A DNA stretch of 62,570 nucleotides from Candidatus Poribacteria bacterium (GCA_030748495.1 JASMLX010000019.1:1-62570), one strand, 5' to 3'. Positions 1 to 10,700 are shown, counted from the stretch's first letter. The notes: generated by a model not told the origin, from the letters alone. A program made the numbers and translations.

Positions 1-651
1 GAGCAGGGCTGTCAATGGAGAGGTCTTGCCTCTAAGTTTGGAAATTGGCCTCCAATCTACACACGGATGAACCGATGGGCCAAAACAGGGGTCTTAAATG
101 GCATATTTGAAGCCTGGCCGGCAAAGAAAATCATTCCAGTCAGGATAGAAGGCTATTGATTAGATAACACATCCGTGAAAGTGCATGCTGATGGAACAGG
201 GGCATAAAAAGAAAGTCAGGAGGAGGGTGGGAGCACAAAAATCCATCTGCTAGCCCAAGATGCTGGTAGGGCAAGGGCTTTTCGACTCTCTCCCAGCCAC
301 GATCATGATGCGCCTGAAGGAGAAGGCTGGTTGGAAGACATAGATTGCCCTTTGGCTGGCGGCCCAATGATTATGGATCCAGCAGATGAAGGAGATACTG
401 CTCGATAGCCGGCTTTAGACTTGATGTTCTCGACTGTTGTTCCGGCCCAATCGAATCGCCTGGATCCTTGGGAGTCTGACCAAGAGCACGACCAAAAGAG
501 AAATGAAGTGGAAGGATTGTTCAGCAGGCGGAAGGGATTTGGCTGGATCTTCTCTGGCTGGACCAGCGGGATCGGATGTTTTCTGCTTTCGGGTTCTTGG
601 TGCTGATTGTCGATTCGCTTATAGATAGTGTTAATAGTGTTAACAAGCCCT
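1..651 (+). pseudogene. IS5-family transposase, degenerate
   Basis: Relic of a DDE transposase of the IS5 family, already truncated by the window start. Frame 1 reads CQWRGLASKFGNWPPIYTRM, which resembles the N-terminal DUF4096 region (GxQWRxLPxxFGxWxxVYxRFxRW). After in-frame TGA and TAA stops, and with frame changes, further IS5 blocks are readable: a KIHLLAQDAGRARAFRLSP block near 235-290, a VVPAQSNRLDPWESDQ block near 437-485 (compare VIPPRSNRxxPxxYD), NEVEGLFSRRKGFG near 506-545, and MFSAFGFLVLIVDSLIDS near 576-630 ending at a TAG around 649. No intact frame remains, so it cannot encode an active enzyme. The order of blocks matches one element reading on the plus strand. Terminal inverted repeats were not identified. 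Confidence 0.75.
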
Positions 652-654
652 AGT

Positions 655-909
655 ATGTAAGCCACATTTGCCCGTTCAAAGCGGTTTTTTTCTGCTAATA
701 ATTTCCTCTTGAGAAAAAACAAAAGGCTATTTGAACCACCCACCATCAAAATCCTATCATTGAGCATATAAATACAATTAACCGGAACGAATAGCTTTTG
801 CTGCCATTTCGAGCCATTGTAAGAGAACAAACCGTTATCATTGCCAGCCAATATGTTACCATCTAGTTTTTCTAAGTTTGCTCTAAACGCATGCTTTTGA
901 TCTTCATTT
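655..909 (-). pseudogene. possible beta-propeller relic
   Basis: On the minus strand an open stretch reads KLDGNILAGNDNGLFSYNG and continues SKWQQKLFVPVNCIYMLNDR. The LDGNILAGNDNGLFSYNG pattern resembles repeat units of two-component-regulator or YCF48-type propellers (dGxIwxGTdnGLyrydG). There is no start codon in frame (a TGA lies upstream near 908), and the frame runs into the IS5 relic on its other side, so at most this is a gene fragment cut by the insertion. The resemblance is short and could be chance. Confidence 0.25.
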
Positions 910-972
910 TTAAATGTTCAATCTATTCATTCTCTCGAAATTGAAATAAAGTAAGGGGGAACGAATTATATC

Positions 973-1590
973 TTATCGTTTTTTCGGCGGAGTTATTACT
1001 ACTTTTCGATTATCAACCTGAATCAAATCTTCAGCAAACCATTTAACCACTTGAGGATAGATCTCATGCTCCTCTACCTGTAGCCGGCGATGTAAACTTG
1101 TTTCATCATCGTCATCGAGTACCGGTACTGGGACTTGGGCAATAATCGGTCCGGTATCAATTCCTTCTTCCACAAAATGTACGGTAACACCCGTAATTTT
1201 TGTTCTGTAGGCAAGAGCATTTGACACAGAGTGAATACCCGGAAACGCAGGTAATAGTGAGGGATGGACATTGATTACTTTATGGCGATATTTTTGTACA
1301 AATTGAGGCTGAAAGATTTTCATGTAACCAGCGAGTACAATCAATTCAACTTCATAGGCCTCGATTATCTCTGAGATTTTAGCATCAGCGGCGTTTCGGT
1401 CGGAGAACCGTTTAAGTTGGACAACATGGGTTGGAATCTCTGCCTTTTTGGCTCTATGCAACGCATACGCTTTCGGCCGGTCACTAATTGTAACAACGAT
1501 TTCGACGCCACTACTGGGATCCAAATGCAGTTGATCAATCAACGCCTGTAGATTTGATCCGTTTCCGGAAGCAAGGATTGCTATCTTCAT
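973..1590 (-). CDS. purN: phosphoribosylglycinamide formyltransferase (GART)
   Basis: Transfers a formyl group from 10-formyl-THF to glycinamide ribonucleotide, step three of de novo purine synthesis, in the cytosol. The product begins MKIAILASGNGSNLQALID, the family N-terminus with the phosphate-binding G-N-G-S-N loop. The catalytic block includes HPSLLPAFPGIHSV (catalytic His) and GVTVHFVEEGIDTGPIIAQ with the conserved Asp. Length (205 aa) is normal. A TTG four codons upstream (1602) would extend the protein, but ATG 1590 matches family starts and neither has a clear Shine-Dalgarno site. The gene stands alone on the minus strand between the IS5/propeller debris and a gene-poor gap. A one-carbon link to glyA and folC nearby is thematic only, because they are not in the same transcript. 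Confidence 0.95.
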   Translation of the reverse strand: MKIAILASGNGSNLQALIDQLHLDPSSGVEIVVTISDRPKAYALHRAKKAEIPTHVVQLKRFSDRNAADAKISEIIEAYEVELIVLAGYMKIFQPQFVQKYRHKVINVHPSLLPAFPGIHSVSNALAYRTKITGVTVHFVEEGIDTGPIIAQVPVPVLDDDDETSLHRRLQVEEHEIYPQVVKWFAEDLIQVDNRKVVITPPKKR

Positions 1591-1682
1591 GCGCTTATTC
1601 AAATAATTTATCTCGCGAGTTGGGAGTTTTAATCAGCTTTGAATTCAACTACGAAGTATAACGGTAGATGAATGGCTGAAGA

Positions 1683-1910
1683 ATGCCTGGGCCGGCAGCT
1701 AAAACCCGGATATTTCTGGGTTGGTTGTTGAATTTGTTCCTCACCGCCTCTATTTTGGCTTTTCTTACCGTGGTTGAACACGAACGAAACCAAGCCAGAT
1801 TAGGTAGAGGTGGGCCCACGGCCTCCGGTCAGTATTATCGATTCGGACAAAGGGTCAAAAAACCACCATCGCCAAGTCAAAAAAAGCGGAAAAAGGAGTG
1901 CGGATTTTAG
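1683..1910 (+). CDS. small hypothetical ORF with one TM segment
   Basis: A 75-aa frame opens with ATG at 1683, seven bases after a GAAG-like purine run. Residues about 9-30 (IFLGWLLNLFLTASILAFLT) form one plausible membrane segment, followed by a very basic C-terminus rich in K, R and P. I recognise no family. It lies in the 0.7-kb gap between purN and hppA and could be a spurious frame. It is listed only because the N-terminal segment and start context are plausible. Confidence 0.2.
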   Translation: MPGPAAKTRIFLGWLLNLFLTASILAFLTVVEHERNQARLGRGGPTASGQYYRFGQRVKKPPSPSQKKRKKECGF

Positions 1911-2297
1911 TCTGTCAGCTACTACAGAAAAGCCTGCAGCCAAACCCGATTCACGGTAGACGATCGAGTCGGGACACGCCGGATTGAGGATTTCTCCGTG
2001 CGCGACCAACTAATTAGTTGATTAGTAGATAGTAAATAGAGAGAACTTCAGAACAATTCTCAATTTCCGCAACCGCTTGGTCCGCGCTTAGCAGGCGTGG
2101 ACTAAACTTTCGGTCGTGAGTGGGAGACAATACTCGTTATAGCCTAAACTCGTTAGCGAAGCGACTACTTTCTGCACTAGGTATTATATAGCCGGTCGAC
2201 CATCACAGTTTTTTCATGTTACGGTAGTGATGTTCTTTTAAAGAATACCTTTTGCAGTTACTCAATCAATTTCTCCAAACTATCAGGTGGCTGAATG
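1911..2297. other. gene-free gap
   Basis: About 390 bases downstream of hppA with no frame I would defend, no recognisable tRNA, and no clear terminator hairpin. Short AT-rich stretches are present but nothing specific. Confidence 0.4.
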
Positions 2298-4538
2298 TTA
2301 GTTTAAAAAATTACCCAAGATATCACCATACTTGGCAATTAGCCCGGCAAAAACGACCGATACCATCGACATCAGCTTAATCAAGATATTTAGAGAGGGA
2401 CCAGAGGTGTCTTTGAATGGATCGCCAACGGTGTCGCCCACAACGGTTGCTTTGTGAGCTTCCGAACCTTTGCCACCGATCGTACCGCTTTCGACATATT
2501 TTTTGGCGTTATCCCAAGCCCCACCAGCATTGGCCATCATAATGGCGAGCACAAAGCCGGTGGATAAACCACCAGTTAGCAAGCCCAATACCCCGGCTAC
2601 CCCCAAGACCAATCCAATTAAGACTGGAACCACAAGTGCAATCAGCGATGGATAGATCATCTCTCGTTGAGCACCGAGAGTAGAGATCTCAACACATTTA
2701 GCGTAGTCGGGTTTTTCCGTTCGCTGCATGATGCCCGGATGTGCTTCGAATTGTCGGCGGACCTCTTCTACCATCGCCCCCGCAGCTCGGCCCACAGCTT
2801 TCATGGTCAAGGCACAAAAATAGAAGGCCATTACGGCACCGGTAAATAAGCCGATCAACACTTTAGGATTAATCAAGGTGACATTGTAGTAAACCATGAA
2901 TTGGGGAATAGTAACTTTGAGCGTCTCGACGGCACCTACACCGGGAATCATCAGTTGATCCAGATGTGCCGAGTGGATCAACCCATACCGAATTTCCTCT
3001 ATGTAAGCGGCTAATAAAGCTAAGGCCGTCAAGGCTGCGGAGCCGATGGCGAAGCCCTTACCGGTAGCGGCGGTCGTGTTCCCCAGAGAATCCAGTTGAT
3101 CGGTACGGTGCCGTACCTCTGGGTCCAGTTCGGCCATCTCGGCATTCCCACCAGCATTGTCAGCAATCGGTCCATAAGCATCAGTGGCCAGGGTAATGCC
3201 CAGTGTGGCTAACATGCCAACAGCGGCAATACCAACACCATAGAGTCCCATTAAAGGTTGATTCACACCACCCGGCAGGTAGAAACTGAGGGCGATAGCC
3301 ACTACAATTGTGATCACCGGAATAGCTGTCGACTCCATGCCGACGGCCACGCCTTCGATAATTACGGTGGCGGGCCCGGAGGTGGCCTGTTTGGCAATTC
3401 CCTGTGTGGGTGCGTAGTCGTGCGAGGTAAAGATCTCAGTCACTTTGCCGATAATCAAACCCGCGACCAGACCTGTAATAATTGCTCCCCAAATTTGCCA
3501 TTTGTTGGGTAGATCTAGGTAGTTGAGGACGATGGCCGACAGAATTGCAATCCCGACTGAACTGAAATTAATACCGAAGTTGAGCGACCCCATCAGTTGT
3601 TTCATGGTCGCCCCTTCTTTGGTGCGAACCGTGTAAATGCCGACGATGGACAGCAACGCGCCTAGACCAGCGATGATCATCGGTGCTGAGAGGTATTTCA
3701 GTTGCAAAGCGATATCATGATAGTCCTTAGCAGCTACGGCAGCGACACCGAGTGCGGCCGTAGCTAAAATCGAGCCTGCATAAGATTCATATAGATCTGC
3801 TCCCATACCGGCCACATCCCCTACATTATCCCCCACATTATCAGCGATTACGGCTGGATTTCGTGGATCGTCTTCCGGGATTCCTGCTTCAACTTTTCCG
3901 ACCAGATCGGCTCCAACGTCAGCGGCTTTGGTGTAGATGCCTCCGCCAACCCGGGCAAAGAGAGCTTGTGTCGAGGCACCCATACCGAAACTAAGCATAA
4001 TAACAGTGATTTGGGGTAACGGATTTTCGGCCAGAAAACCAGGGAAAATCTTAGGGAAGAGATAGTACAGAATGAGAAACCAAGCCGCAATGTCCAGCAG
4101 AGCAAATCCGACTACCACCAGCCCCATTACCGCCCCCGCACGGAAGGAAACCCGGAGACCTTCATTAAGGCCGCTTTGAGCCGCACTGGCCGTCCGAGCC
4201 GAGGCATTGGTGGCCGTCTTCATGCCCAGAAAACCACAGAGACCAGAGAAAAATCCACCGGTCAGGAAAGCGAATGGCACCACTTTATTTTGCGCCTCTA
4301 GTCCAAAGGCCATAATCAGAAAAACTAGACAGAGGACAGCAAAGACAATACCGACCACTTTGTACTGTTGTTTTAAATAGGCCATTGCCCCGTCACGAAC
4401 GGCTTGTGCAATTTCAACCATCGCTGGTGTTCCTTCACTTTGCCTCATTACTTCACGGTAAAAGACATAAGCGAAAATTAAAGAGATAGTAGATCCAATT
4501 GGAGCAATCCACCAAGCGTAGGGCAATGTTTCTTGCAT
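2298..4538 (-). CDS. hppA: membrane-bound ion-translocating pyrophosphatase
   Basis: Integral membrane PPase of 746 aa with about 16 hydrophobic segments. It couples pyrophosphate hydrolysis to H+ (or Na+) pumping across the cytoplasmic membrane. The signature [20 protein letters not shown] and [20 protein letters not shown] gives the substrate-binding Asp and Lys residues; a second Asp cluster ([20 protein letters not shown]) and the C-terminal [20 protein letters not shown] complete the site. The block [18 protein letters not shown] carries Ala at the position that is Lys in K+-independent enzymes, so it should be the K+-dependent type. Whether the ion is H+ or Na+ cannot be decided by eye. 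It starts 46 bases after folC and is the last gene of glyA-folC-hppA on the minus strand. PPi released by folate, nucleotide and tRNA-charging reactions would be its substrate. Confidence 0.97.
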   Translation of the reverse strand: MQETLPYAWWIAPIGSTISLIFAYVFYREVMRQSEGTPAMVEIAQAVRDGAMAYLKQQYKVVGIVFAVLCLVFLIMAFGLEAQNKVVPFAFLTGGFFSGLCGFLGMKTATNASARTASAAQSGLNEGLRVSFRAGAVMGLVVVGFALLDIAAWFLILYYLFPKIFPGFLAENPLPQITVIMLSFGMGASTQALFARVGGGIYTKAADVGADLVGKVEAGIPEDDPRNPAVIADNVGDNVGDVAGMGADLYESYAGSILATAALGVAAVAAKDYHDIALQLKYLSAPMIIAGLGALLSIVGIYTVRTKEGATMKQLMGSLNFGINFSSVGIAILSAIVLNYLDLPNKWQIWGAIITGLVAGLIIGKVTEIFTSHDYAPTQGIAKQATSGPATVIIEGVAVGMESTAIPVITIVVAIALSFYLPGGVNQPLMGLYGVGIAAVGMLATLGITLATDAYGPIADNAGGNAEMAELDPEVRHRTDQLDSLGNTTAATGKGFAIGSAALTALALLAAYIEEIRYGLIHSAHLDQLMIPGVGAVETLKVTIPQFMVYYNVTLINPKVLIGLFTGAVMAFYFCALTMKAVGRAAGAMVEEVRRQFEAHPGIMQRTEKPDYAKCVEISTLGAQREMIYPSLIALVVPVLIGLVLGVAGVLGLLTGGLSTGFVLAIMMANAGGAWDNAKKYVESGTIGGKGSEAHKATVVGDTVGDPFKDTSGPSLNILIKLMSMVSVVFAGLIAKYGDILGNFLN

Positions 4539-4584
4539 TTAAGTTTCCTTTCCGAATATTAAAATTAGTCTGTTCAAATTATTA

Positions 4585-6009
4585 TTAGCCTGTATTCTGG
4601 AGTTGAACTTCAGCATCAATATCTCCAATACCGAGCAATTTCAAGACCTCTCCAACCAGATAAATCGAGCCGGTGACACAGATTAGATTACGTTTGGAGA
4701 TAGGCGGAGCATCGGTGTTCTCCGTAGCCGGTGACACAGATCGTGCCAGACGGAATGCTTCAGTAACCGACGGTACCGGTACGATTCTAGGATGGAGCCC
4801 AGACCAATCATCAGCCAATCTTTGCGCTTCAACAACTCTGGCGTTATGAAAGGGTTGTGTCGTAATCACTTGATCGGCAAAAGCACAGACGATTTCACCA
4901 ATCTGTGTCACCGGCTTATCTCTCATCAAACCGACAACTACAAGTAGATGCTCATAATCGAAGATTTGCTGAACGGTCTTCAATAGAGCCTCAATCGAAT
5001 CGGGTGTATGTGCCCCGTCCAGCACAAGCTGATGGGTACTTTGTTCACTTAACTGCGGCTGAGGGGCCGCCTTTTCAATTGAACCATCTGTCAGTGGGAC
5101 AACTTGCAATCTTCCCTTCAACTCTGTTTGGGCCAGTCCCTGACGCACTGCCCCCTCGGGCAGGCCTGCTGGTACCAGACACCGAACCGCGGTGACTGAT
5201 GTAGCCGCATTAATTAATTGGTGCCTGCCGGCCACAGTAATGAACAGTTCCAGATCTGACTCAAAATCGAAAACCTGCCCCTCTGGTTGCTGATAGTGTC
5301 GCACAATGTTTCTTGATACGTGATGGATCTCAACTCTGTTTTGAGAAGCAACTGTTTCAAAAACTGTTTCAGCCGATTTTGGCTGTGGTGCCAACACCAA
5401 GGGGACGTCAGGCTTAATAATTCCTGCCTTTTCTTGTGCAATCACCGCGATTGATTCACCCAGAATCTGTGTATGCTCCAAGCTGATTGGTGTAATGACC
5501 GTTAATTCCGGATGGATAACATTGGTCGCATCCAGTCGTCCACCCAATCCAACCTCAATCACGGCCAAATCGACTTTCTGCTGGGCGAAATAGAAAAGTG
5601 CTAGTGCTGTGTAAATTTCAAAAAAAGAGATCCGACCATGGTCTCCGTCCGAAACGGCCTCGATAGCAGGACGAATCTTGGCTATGCAACGGGTGAAATC
5701 GTTCTTGGAAATGGGAGTACCGTTGATGCAACACCGTTCACGAGGAGAAACAAAGTGGGGCGAAGTAAACAGGCCCGTTCTATAGCCTGCAGAGGTCAGG
5801 ATGGAGGCGATGAAAGTAGCAGTGGATCCTTTCCCTTTACTGCCTGCGACATGGATAGACCGTAGATTATGTTGCGGGTTACCAAGCCGTTTGAGAAGTT
5901 GAGTAATTCGGTGCAGGTTATAGTGCCGGGCGTGCCGGCTAAAGTCTGGGCTTTTTTCAGTATTGAGATAGGAGTCAATATAGGCTAAGGCCGATTGATA
6001 AGAGGCCAT
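4585..6009 (-). CDS. folC: folylpolyglutamate / dihydrofolate synthase
   Basis: Mur-ligase-fold ATP-dependent enzyme adding glutamate to dihydropteroate and/or folates in the cytosol. The P-loop reads HVAGSKGKGSTATFIASIL at about residues 54-72. Next comes the folate-loop region GLFTSPHFVSPRERCCINGT, and VIEVGLGGRLDATNVI is the FPGS signature. The C-terminal domain carries LVLDGAHTPDSIEALL. Length (474 aa) is slightly above the usual 420-450 because of low-complexity insertions. It starts 18 bases after glyA and so is likely cotranscribed. The glyA-folC pairing makes metabolic sense, since glyA produces 5,10-methylene-THF and folC retains folates by polyglutamylation. Confidence 0.95.
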   Translation of the reverse strand: MASYQSALAYIDSYLNTEKSPDFSRHARHYNLHRITQLLKRLGNPQHNLRSIHVAGSKGKGSTATFIASILTSAGYRTGLFTSPHFVSPRERCCINGTPISKNDFTRCIAKIRPAIEAVSDGDHGRISFFEIYTALALFYFAQQKVDLAVIEVGLGGRLDATNVIHPELTVITPISLEHTQILGESIAVIAQEKAGIIKPDVPLVLAPQPKSAETVFETVASQNRVEIHHVSRNIVRHYQQPEGQVFDFESDLELFITVAGRHQLINAATSVTAVRCLVPAGLPEGAVRQGLAQTELKGRLQVVPLTDGSIEKAAPQPQLSEQSTHQLVLDGAHTPDSIEALLKTVQQIFDYEHLLVVVGLMRDKPVTQIGEIVCAFADQVITTQPFHNARVVEAQRLADDWSGLHPRIVPVPSVTEAFRLARSVSPATENTDAPPISKRNLICVTGSIYLVGEVLKLLGIGDIDAEVQLQNTG

Positions 6010-6027
6010 TTTCTCAAAACTATCTTC

Positions 6028-7296
6028 TCAAGACCAAAGTACTTGATCTATGCCTTCATAGATCGGAAATGCCTGACAGAGCTCTTCGACTCTAGTTTTG
6101 ATTTTTTGGCGCGTGGAGGCTTGACGACGGTTCTGAATCACCTCAGTGATTAAATTCGCCACTTGCGTCATCTGATCCTCTTTCATTCCACGAGTTGTCA
6201 CCATTGGTGTACCAATCCGAATCCCACTGGTCGTATTGGGCGAACGCGTATCGAAAGGGATGGTGTTTTTATTGACGATGATGCCCGCTTCCTCCAAATA
6301 GTTAGCGGCCTGCCGACCGCTCAACTTAGCGGAAATGGAGGTCAAGTCTATCAGCATCAGGTGGTTCTCTGTTCCCCCTGTCACCAATCGGAATCCATTC
6401 TCCATCAAACGATTTGCCATCACCCGGGCGTTGGAGATAATCTGTTCTTGATAACTGGTGAATTCCGGTTGAGCCGCTTCCTTGAATGCTACTGCTCTGG
6501 CGGCGATGGCATGCATAAAGGGACCTCCCTGCAAACCGGGGAAAACCGACTTGTCGATGGAATCTGCAAGTTCTTGACGGCACAGAATGATAGCTCCACG
6601 CGGTCCTCGCAAGGTTTTGTGAGTAGTTGTAGTGACAACATCGCAATAGGGAACAGGATCGGGATGTACCTTACCGACGATAAGACCGGCAACATGAGCC
6701 ACATCTCCAAGCAGGTAGGCATCGACAGAATCCGCAATTTTGCGCCATTCGGCAAAGCCAATCTGGCAAGGATAAGCGCTGGCTCCCACAATAATTAGCC
6801 GAGGCCGATGTTGGTCTGCCAGGTCGGCAACAGTCTCCAAGTTGATCCGTTCGGTTTCCGGATCCAGGCCATAGTGAACGATATTATAGTATTTGCCCGA
6901 AAAGTTTTGAGGTAAACCGTGTGACAGGTGTCCACCGTGATCCAACTTCATACTCAGGATAGTATCACCCGGCGAAAGTAAAGCGTGAAAGACGGCAATA
7001 TTGGCCTGAGAACCAGAATGTGGTTGAACATTCACATGATCAGCGCCAAATAACTCTTTGGCACGATCAATGGCTAGCTGTTCGATTTGATCGCTATAAT
7101 GACAGCCGTTGTAGTATCTCGTTTCCGGGTAGCCTTCAGCGTACTTATTGGCCAGAACCGTGCTCTGCGCCTGCATCACGGCGCGACTGGCATAATTTTC
7201 TGACGGAATCAGTGTCAAGCAGCTTTGTTGTCGTGCCAGATCACCAACCGCAATTTCAAATACCTCCGGATCAAAATTCTTCAACGATTGTTTCAT
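6028..7296 (-). CDS. glyA: serine hydroxymethyltransferase
   Basis: PLP enzyme interconverting serine and glycine with THF, the main source of one-carbon units. Conserved blocks are LIPSENYASRAVMQAQ, NKYAEGYPETRYYNG, HSGSQANIAVF, HGGHLSHG, and the PLP-lysine motif VVTTTTHKTLRGPRGA with Lys at about residue 227. Length (422 aa) is normal. Two starts are possible: TTG at 7299, seven bases after AAGGTG, or the adjacent ATG at 7296; they differ by one residue and I use the ATG. A good promoter lies just upstream at 7346-7374. It is the first gene of glyA-folC-hppA. Confidence 0.97.
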   Translation of the reverse strand: MKQSLKNFDPEVFEIAVGDLARQQSCLTLIPSENYASRAVMQAQSTVLANKYAEGYPETRYYNGCHYSDQIEQLAIDRAKELFGADHVNVQPHSGSQANIAVFHALLSPGDTILSMKLDHGGHLSHGLPQNFSGKYYNIVHYGLDPETERINLETVADLADQHRPRLIIVGASAYPCQIGFAEWRKIADSVDAYLLGDVAHVAGLIVGKVHPDPVPYCDVVTTTTHKTLRGPRGAIILCRQELADSIDKSVFPGLQGGPFMHAIAARAVAFKEAAQPEFTSYQEQIISNARVMANRLMENGFRLVTGGTENHLMLIDLTSISAKLSGRQAANYLEEAGIIVNKNTIPFDTRSPNTTSGIRIGTPMVTTRGMKEDQMTQVANLITEVIQNRRQASTRQKIKTRVEELCQAFPIYEGIDQVLWS

Positions 7297-7345
7297 CAAC
7301 GATTTACACCTTACCTCTCTTAATAGGGGCTAAAACAGAGGGGTA

Positions 7346-7374
7346 ATTTTAGCACGGCCGATATTCAGTTTCAA
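7346..7374 (-). promoter_or_regulatory. sigma70-type promoter for glyA
   Basis: Reading on the minus strand, TTGAAA (69-74 of 7300s) and TAAAAT (46-51) are separated by exactly 17 bases and lie about 50 bases before the glyA start. This is close to consensus. Confidence 0.6.
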
Positions 7375-7400
7375 TCTAACTTTTGATTCAATCTTTAACT

Positions 7401-7416
7401 TTAATCGACCGATTAA
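7401..7416. repeat. 16-bp perfect palindrome at mmsA stop
   Basis: TTAATCGACCGATTAA is a perfect dyad that includes the mmsA stop codon (7413-7415) and lies upstream of the glyA promoter. It has no T-run, so it is not a classic terminator. It could be an operator for glyA or chance. Confidence 0.35.
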
Positions 7417-8888
7417 AACTTTCGAGACCAACCTGAAAACCAGCGTTCTACTACCACCTTCTTCTGGGTAAAGAATTCGACGGCGTCTCGACCTTGGCCG
7501 TGCATATCACCGAAGAAACTGTCTCGCCAACCACTAAAAGGGAAAAAGGCCATTGGCGCGGCTACCCCTAAATTGATACCGATATTACCCACCTGTGCTT
7601 GGTAACGGAATTGGCGAGCGGCGGCACCGCTGCTGGTAAAGAGACAGGCCATATTGCCGTACCGGCCGCTATTGACCAATTGGATAGCATCGTCTACCGT
7701 TTCGACGTGTATTAGGCTCAATACCGGGCCAAAGATTTCGGTGCTGGCAATTTCACTACCCGGATCCACATTTTCCAGGATGGTTGGACGAACAAAATAA
7801 CCATCCTCAAAGCCATCAATTCGAGTCTGGCGACCATCGACTAGCAGATTTGCCCCTGCCGACACACCAGACTGAATCAGGTTCTCAATGCGCATTTTGC
7901 TTTCTACGGTGATAACAGGCCCCATCTGCACCGTCTCATTCAATCCGGAACCGACTACTCGGGAAACTGCCTGCTGGGCAATGGCCTCCGTAAACGGCCC
8001 TTTTGCCTCGGCTACGGTAACCGCAATAGAAGCCGCTAAGCAACGTTGCCCTGCACAACCAAAAGCACTATCTGCAGTGATCTGGCTGGTCATCTCCAGA
8101 TCAGCATCGGGTAAAACGATGATCGGATTCTTAGCCCCACCCTGACACTGTGCCCGTTTACCATTCGCCGTAGATCTGGCATAAACCTGCCTGGCTACCT
8201 CAGTAGAGCCGACAAAACTGATGGCTTTGACCTGCGGATGGTCGATGAGCGCTTCAGCCGCTCCCTGTCCGCCGTGAACCAGGTTGACCACCCCTTCAGG
8301 GAGTTCTGTTTGGTCGAGCAGTTGAATAATCTGTTGCGTGGTCTGAGGTACTTTCTCCGATGGTTTGATGACGAAGGTGTTGCCACAGGCGATAGCGTAG
8401 GGCATAAACCAAAAGGCGATCATAGCCGGAAAATTGAAGGGCGTGATAGCCGCGCAGACACCGACGGGTTGACGAATCATAGTTTCGTCAATGCCGCTGG
8501 CAATGTCCTCTGAATTGTAGCCCTGCATCAAGATTGGAATACCGCATGCCACCTCTACATTTTCGATAGCACGACGCAACTCCCCCTTAGACTCGGCTAA
8601 CGTTTTACCGCACTCAATAGTTATGGTCCGCGCAATTTGATCCAGATGTTCTTCCAATAACTGTTTTAAGGAAAACAGATACTGAATTCGATCCGTGGCA
8701 GGGGTTTCACGCCAACTTTGAAAGGCTTGCGCTGCAGACTGAACTGCTCGGTCTACGTCTGACTCGGACGAAAGCGGGATCCGACTGATGACTTCGGTTG
8801 TAGCGGGGTTAACTACATCCACTTGATTGACAGTGGTTGGATGAACCCACTGTTTGCCGATATAGTTAGGCAAGATCTGAATAGACAC
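7413..8888 (-). CDS. mmsA: methylmalonate-semialdehyde dehydrogenase (CoA-acylating)
   Basis: ALDH-superfamily enzyme that oxidises methylmalonate or malonate semialdehyde to propionyl- or acetyl-CoA, the end of valine, thymine and myo-inositol degradation. The product is 491 aa, normal for the family. Visible motifs are [20 protein letters not shown] (cofactor loop), [31 protein letters not shown] and [11 protein letters not shown] with the catalytic Cys at about residue 283. The MmsA-type change of the general-base glutamate context to QGGAKNP is present. It begins 30 bases after the sulfatase at 8918-10645 and is probably the last gene of the same minus-strand transcript. That neighbourhood hints at inositol, sulfated polyol or sugar degradation, which is inference. 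Confidence 0.93.
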   Translation of the reverse strand: MSIQILPNYIGKQWVHPTTVNQVDVVNPATTEVISRIPLSSESDVDRAVQSAAQAFQSWRETPATDRIQYLFSLKQLLEEHLDQIARTITIECGKTLAESKGELRRAIENVEVACGIPILMQGYNSEDIASGIDETMIRQPVGVCAAITPFNFPAMIAFWFMPYAIACGNTFVIKPSEKVPQTTQQIIQLLDQTELPEGVVNLVHGGQGAAEALIDHPQVKAISFVGSTEVARQVYARSTANGKRAQCQGGAKNPIIVLPDADLEMTSQITADSAFGCAGQRCLAASIAVTVAEAKGPFTEAIAQQAVSRVVGSGLNETVQMGPVITVESKMRIENLIQSGVSAGANLLVDGRQTRIDGFEDGYFVRPTILENVDPGSEIASTEIFGPVLSLIHVETVDDAIQLVNSGRYGNMACLFTSSGAAARQFRYQAQVGNIGINLGVAAPMAFFPFSGWRDSFFGDMHGQGRDAVEFFTQKKVVVERWFSGWSRKF

Positions 8889-8917
8889 GTTAAATTACTC
8901 CTGTATTGGCTTGTTTT

Positions 8918-10645
8918 TCAGATACGGTTGGCGTAGATATAGTATGCGCCCACCTCAAACCCATCTTCATTGGTAAGGTAGGTCTGAAGACGGGTTTCAC
9001 CCGCTTTCAACCTGAAAGTAAAGATTACACCTTTTCCATCTTTGGTCACCATCTGACTCTGCTCCTGGTCACCAATTTTAACTGCGGCCGTTTGTATGTC
9101 CAGCGCCTTACCACCATTGTAAAGATCGATGACTTCGCCTGGAATGCCTTCAGTCAGACTGCGATTCTCCTCTTTTGGCCAGCGGCGCAGTTCAAACTGA
9201 TATTCACCGTCCTGAGCAAAATCTACCGCCCAGTAGCCATTGCACTCCAGGCCGTTTCGCACTTGGCCCTGGTTCCAGGCATGTTGCTCACCGTGCCAGT
9301 CGTGGGTAGTCAGCAAAGAGACTCTCTCTTGGTCGCTTCCGATAACAATCGGACAATCTTCGTCGAAGCGAGGTGAAACCAGATTCCACCAGGCTTCGTA
9401 ATGCTGTCGCAAATCGGTGACGACCTCAGGATGTTGACCCGCAATATCCTGGCGTTGCTCTGGATCGGCTAAAATATCGTATAGTTCTCGACCGTTGATT
9501 AGTCGCCACTGCTGTGTCATGGTAGCGCTCTGTTTCCATTTAATCGGATGTTCAACCCGCTGAGAGTCGGTGACAACCACCCGATGAGGTCTCGGCTCCT
9601 GATCGGGCGCCTTCTCCGTCTGCCTGTCTAGCAACGGTGCCAAGCTGATACCGTGAAAATCAGCAGTACGAGGCGCTTCGATTCCACATAAATCGATCAA
9701 CGTTGGCAGTAGATCTATATTGGCGGTCAGTTCGCTGATGTCGCAACCTTCTGTATGCCCGCCGTCAGGCCAGTACAAAAAGAACGGAACACGATGTCCA
9801 CCTTCGTACTCAGATCCTTTCTTTCCGCGTAGCCCCGCATTAAAGCCGTTAGCCAGGTACTGATCTTGGTCCAGTTGGCATCCTTCCGCCGACCCATTAT
9901 CCGTCATGAAGATAAAGATGGTATTCTCTGCAATACCGAGTTGATCCAGCGTTTGGCGTAGCCGACCCACATTTTCGTCGATGTTTGTAATCATGCCGTA
10001 AAAGTTAGCACGGGAGTCAGGCATTTGCCCCAGGTAAGGCTGGGCGTACACGTCGGGAACGCGAAATGGCCCGTGTGGCGCATTGGTCGGAATATAGCAG
10101 AAAAAGGGCTGGTCTTTTTGTCGTTCAATAAACCTGGTTGCTTCCTCGAACCAGACATCGGTGCAATAACCCTCAAACGACTCTTCCACCCCATTCCGCC
10201 AGTAGGTGTCATCAAAGTAGTCGTTGCCCCAGTAATCAGGCGTTTGACTAATACCTCCGCCACCGTGATAGAGCGCCTCTTCAAACCCGCGGTTATGCGG
10301 TCGAAAGGGATAGTTATCGCCCAGATGCCATTTGCCAAACATACCTGTTCGATAGCCGTTGGTCCGGAATATATCGGCCATAGTGGTCTCATCACTGCGC
10401 AACAGCGACCGGCCTCCAATGGTATGCCAGACTCCTGTACAGTTACAGTAGCGACCTGTCATAATGCCCGCCCGTGTCGGGGCACAGGTTGGACCGACAT
10501 GTAAATTAGTTAAACGGGTACTTTGGCTGTGAAGTCGGTCCAAATGTTGGGTGTTAATAATTGGATTGCCGTGGCAGGCCAGATCACCATAGCCCTGATC
10601 ATCGGTAATCACGAAAACGACGTTGGGATGTTGCTGTTGACTCAT
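8918..10645 (-). CDS. arylsulfatase-type type I sulfatase
   Basis: Formylglycine-dependent sulfatase that hydrolyses sulfate esters. The N-terminal metal site reads NVVFVITDDQGYGD; the maturation motif is PTCAPTRAGIMTGR, so Cys54 (from the ATG used here) would become formylglycine. MFGKWHLGDN and IFMTDNGSAEG follow, both typical of arylsulfatase A-like enzymes. The domain extends to about residue 450. The last 110-120 residues form an extra C-terminal beta-rich region (WAVDFAQDGEYQFELRRWPK) seen in many planctomycete-type sulfatases. An upstream TTG (10663) is possible but ATG 10645 fits the family start; no strong Shine-Dalgarno site is visible. No signal peptide is seen, so the enzyme may be cytosolic. 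The substrate is not predictable from sequence alone. Confidence 0.93.
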   Translation of the reverse strand: MSQQQHPNVVFVITDDQGYGDLACHGNPIINTQHLDRLHSQSTRLTNLHVGPTCAPTRAGIMTGRYCNCTGVWHTIGGRSLLRSDETTMADIFRTNGYRTGMFGKWHLGDNYPFRPHNRGFEEALYHGGGGISQTPDYWGNDYFDDTYWRNGVEESFEGYCTDVWFEEATRFIERQKDQPFFCYIPTNAPHGPFRVPDVYAQPYLGQMPDSRANFYGMITNIDENVGRLRQTLDQLGIAENTIFIFMTDNGSAEGCQLDQDQYLANGFNAGLRGKKGSEYEGGHRVPFFLYWPDGGHTEGCDISELTANIDLLPTLIDLCGIEAPRTADFHGISLAPLLDRQTEKAPDQEPRPHRVVVTDSQRVEHPIKWKQSATMTQQWRLINGRELYDILADPEQRQDIAGQHPEVVTDLRQHYEAWWNLVSPRFDEDCPIVIGSDQERVSLLTTHDWHGEQHAWNQGQVRNGLECNGYWAVDFAQDGEYQFELRRWPKEENRSLTEGIPGEVIDLYNGGKALDIQTAAVKIGDQEQSQMVTKDGKGVIFTFRLKAGETRLQTYLTNEDGFEVGAYYIYANRI

Positions 10646-10700
10646 TTTAGTATAAGGCTCCAACTCAATTGTTTTTTCGGATAGTTAAGGTGACAAAAGG

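Noticed and set aside
303..851. 182-codon minus-strand ORF as a single real gene
   Set aside because: Its C-terminal half is antisense to the IS5 transposase relic; only the N-terminal part looks protein-like.
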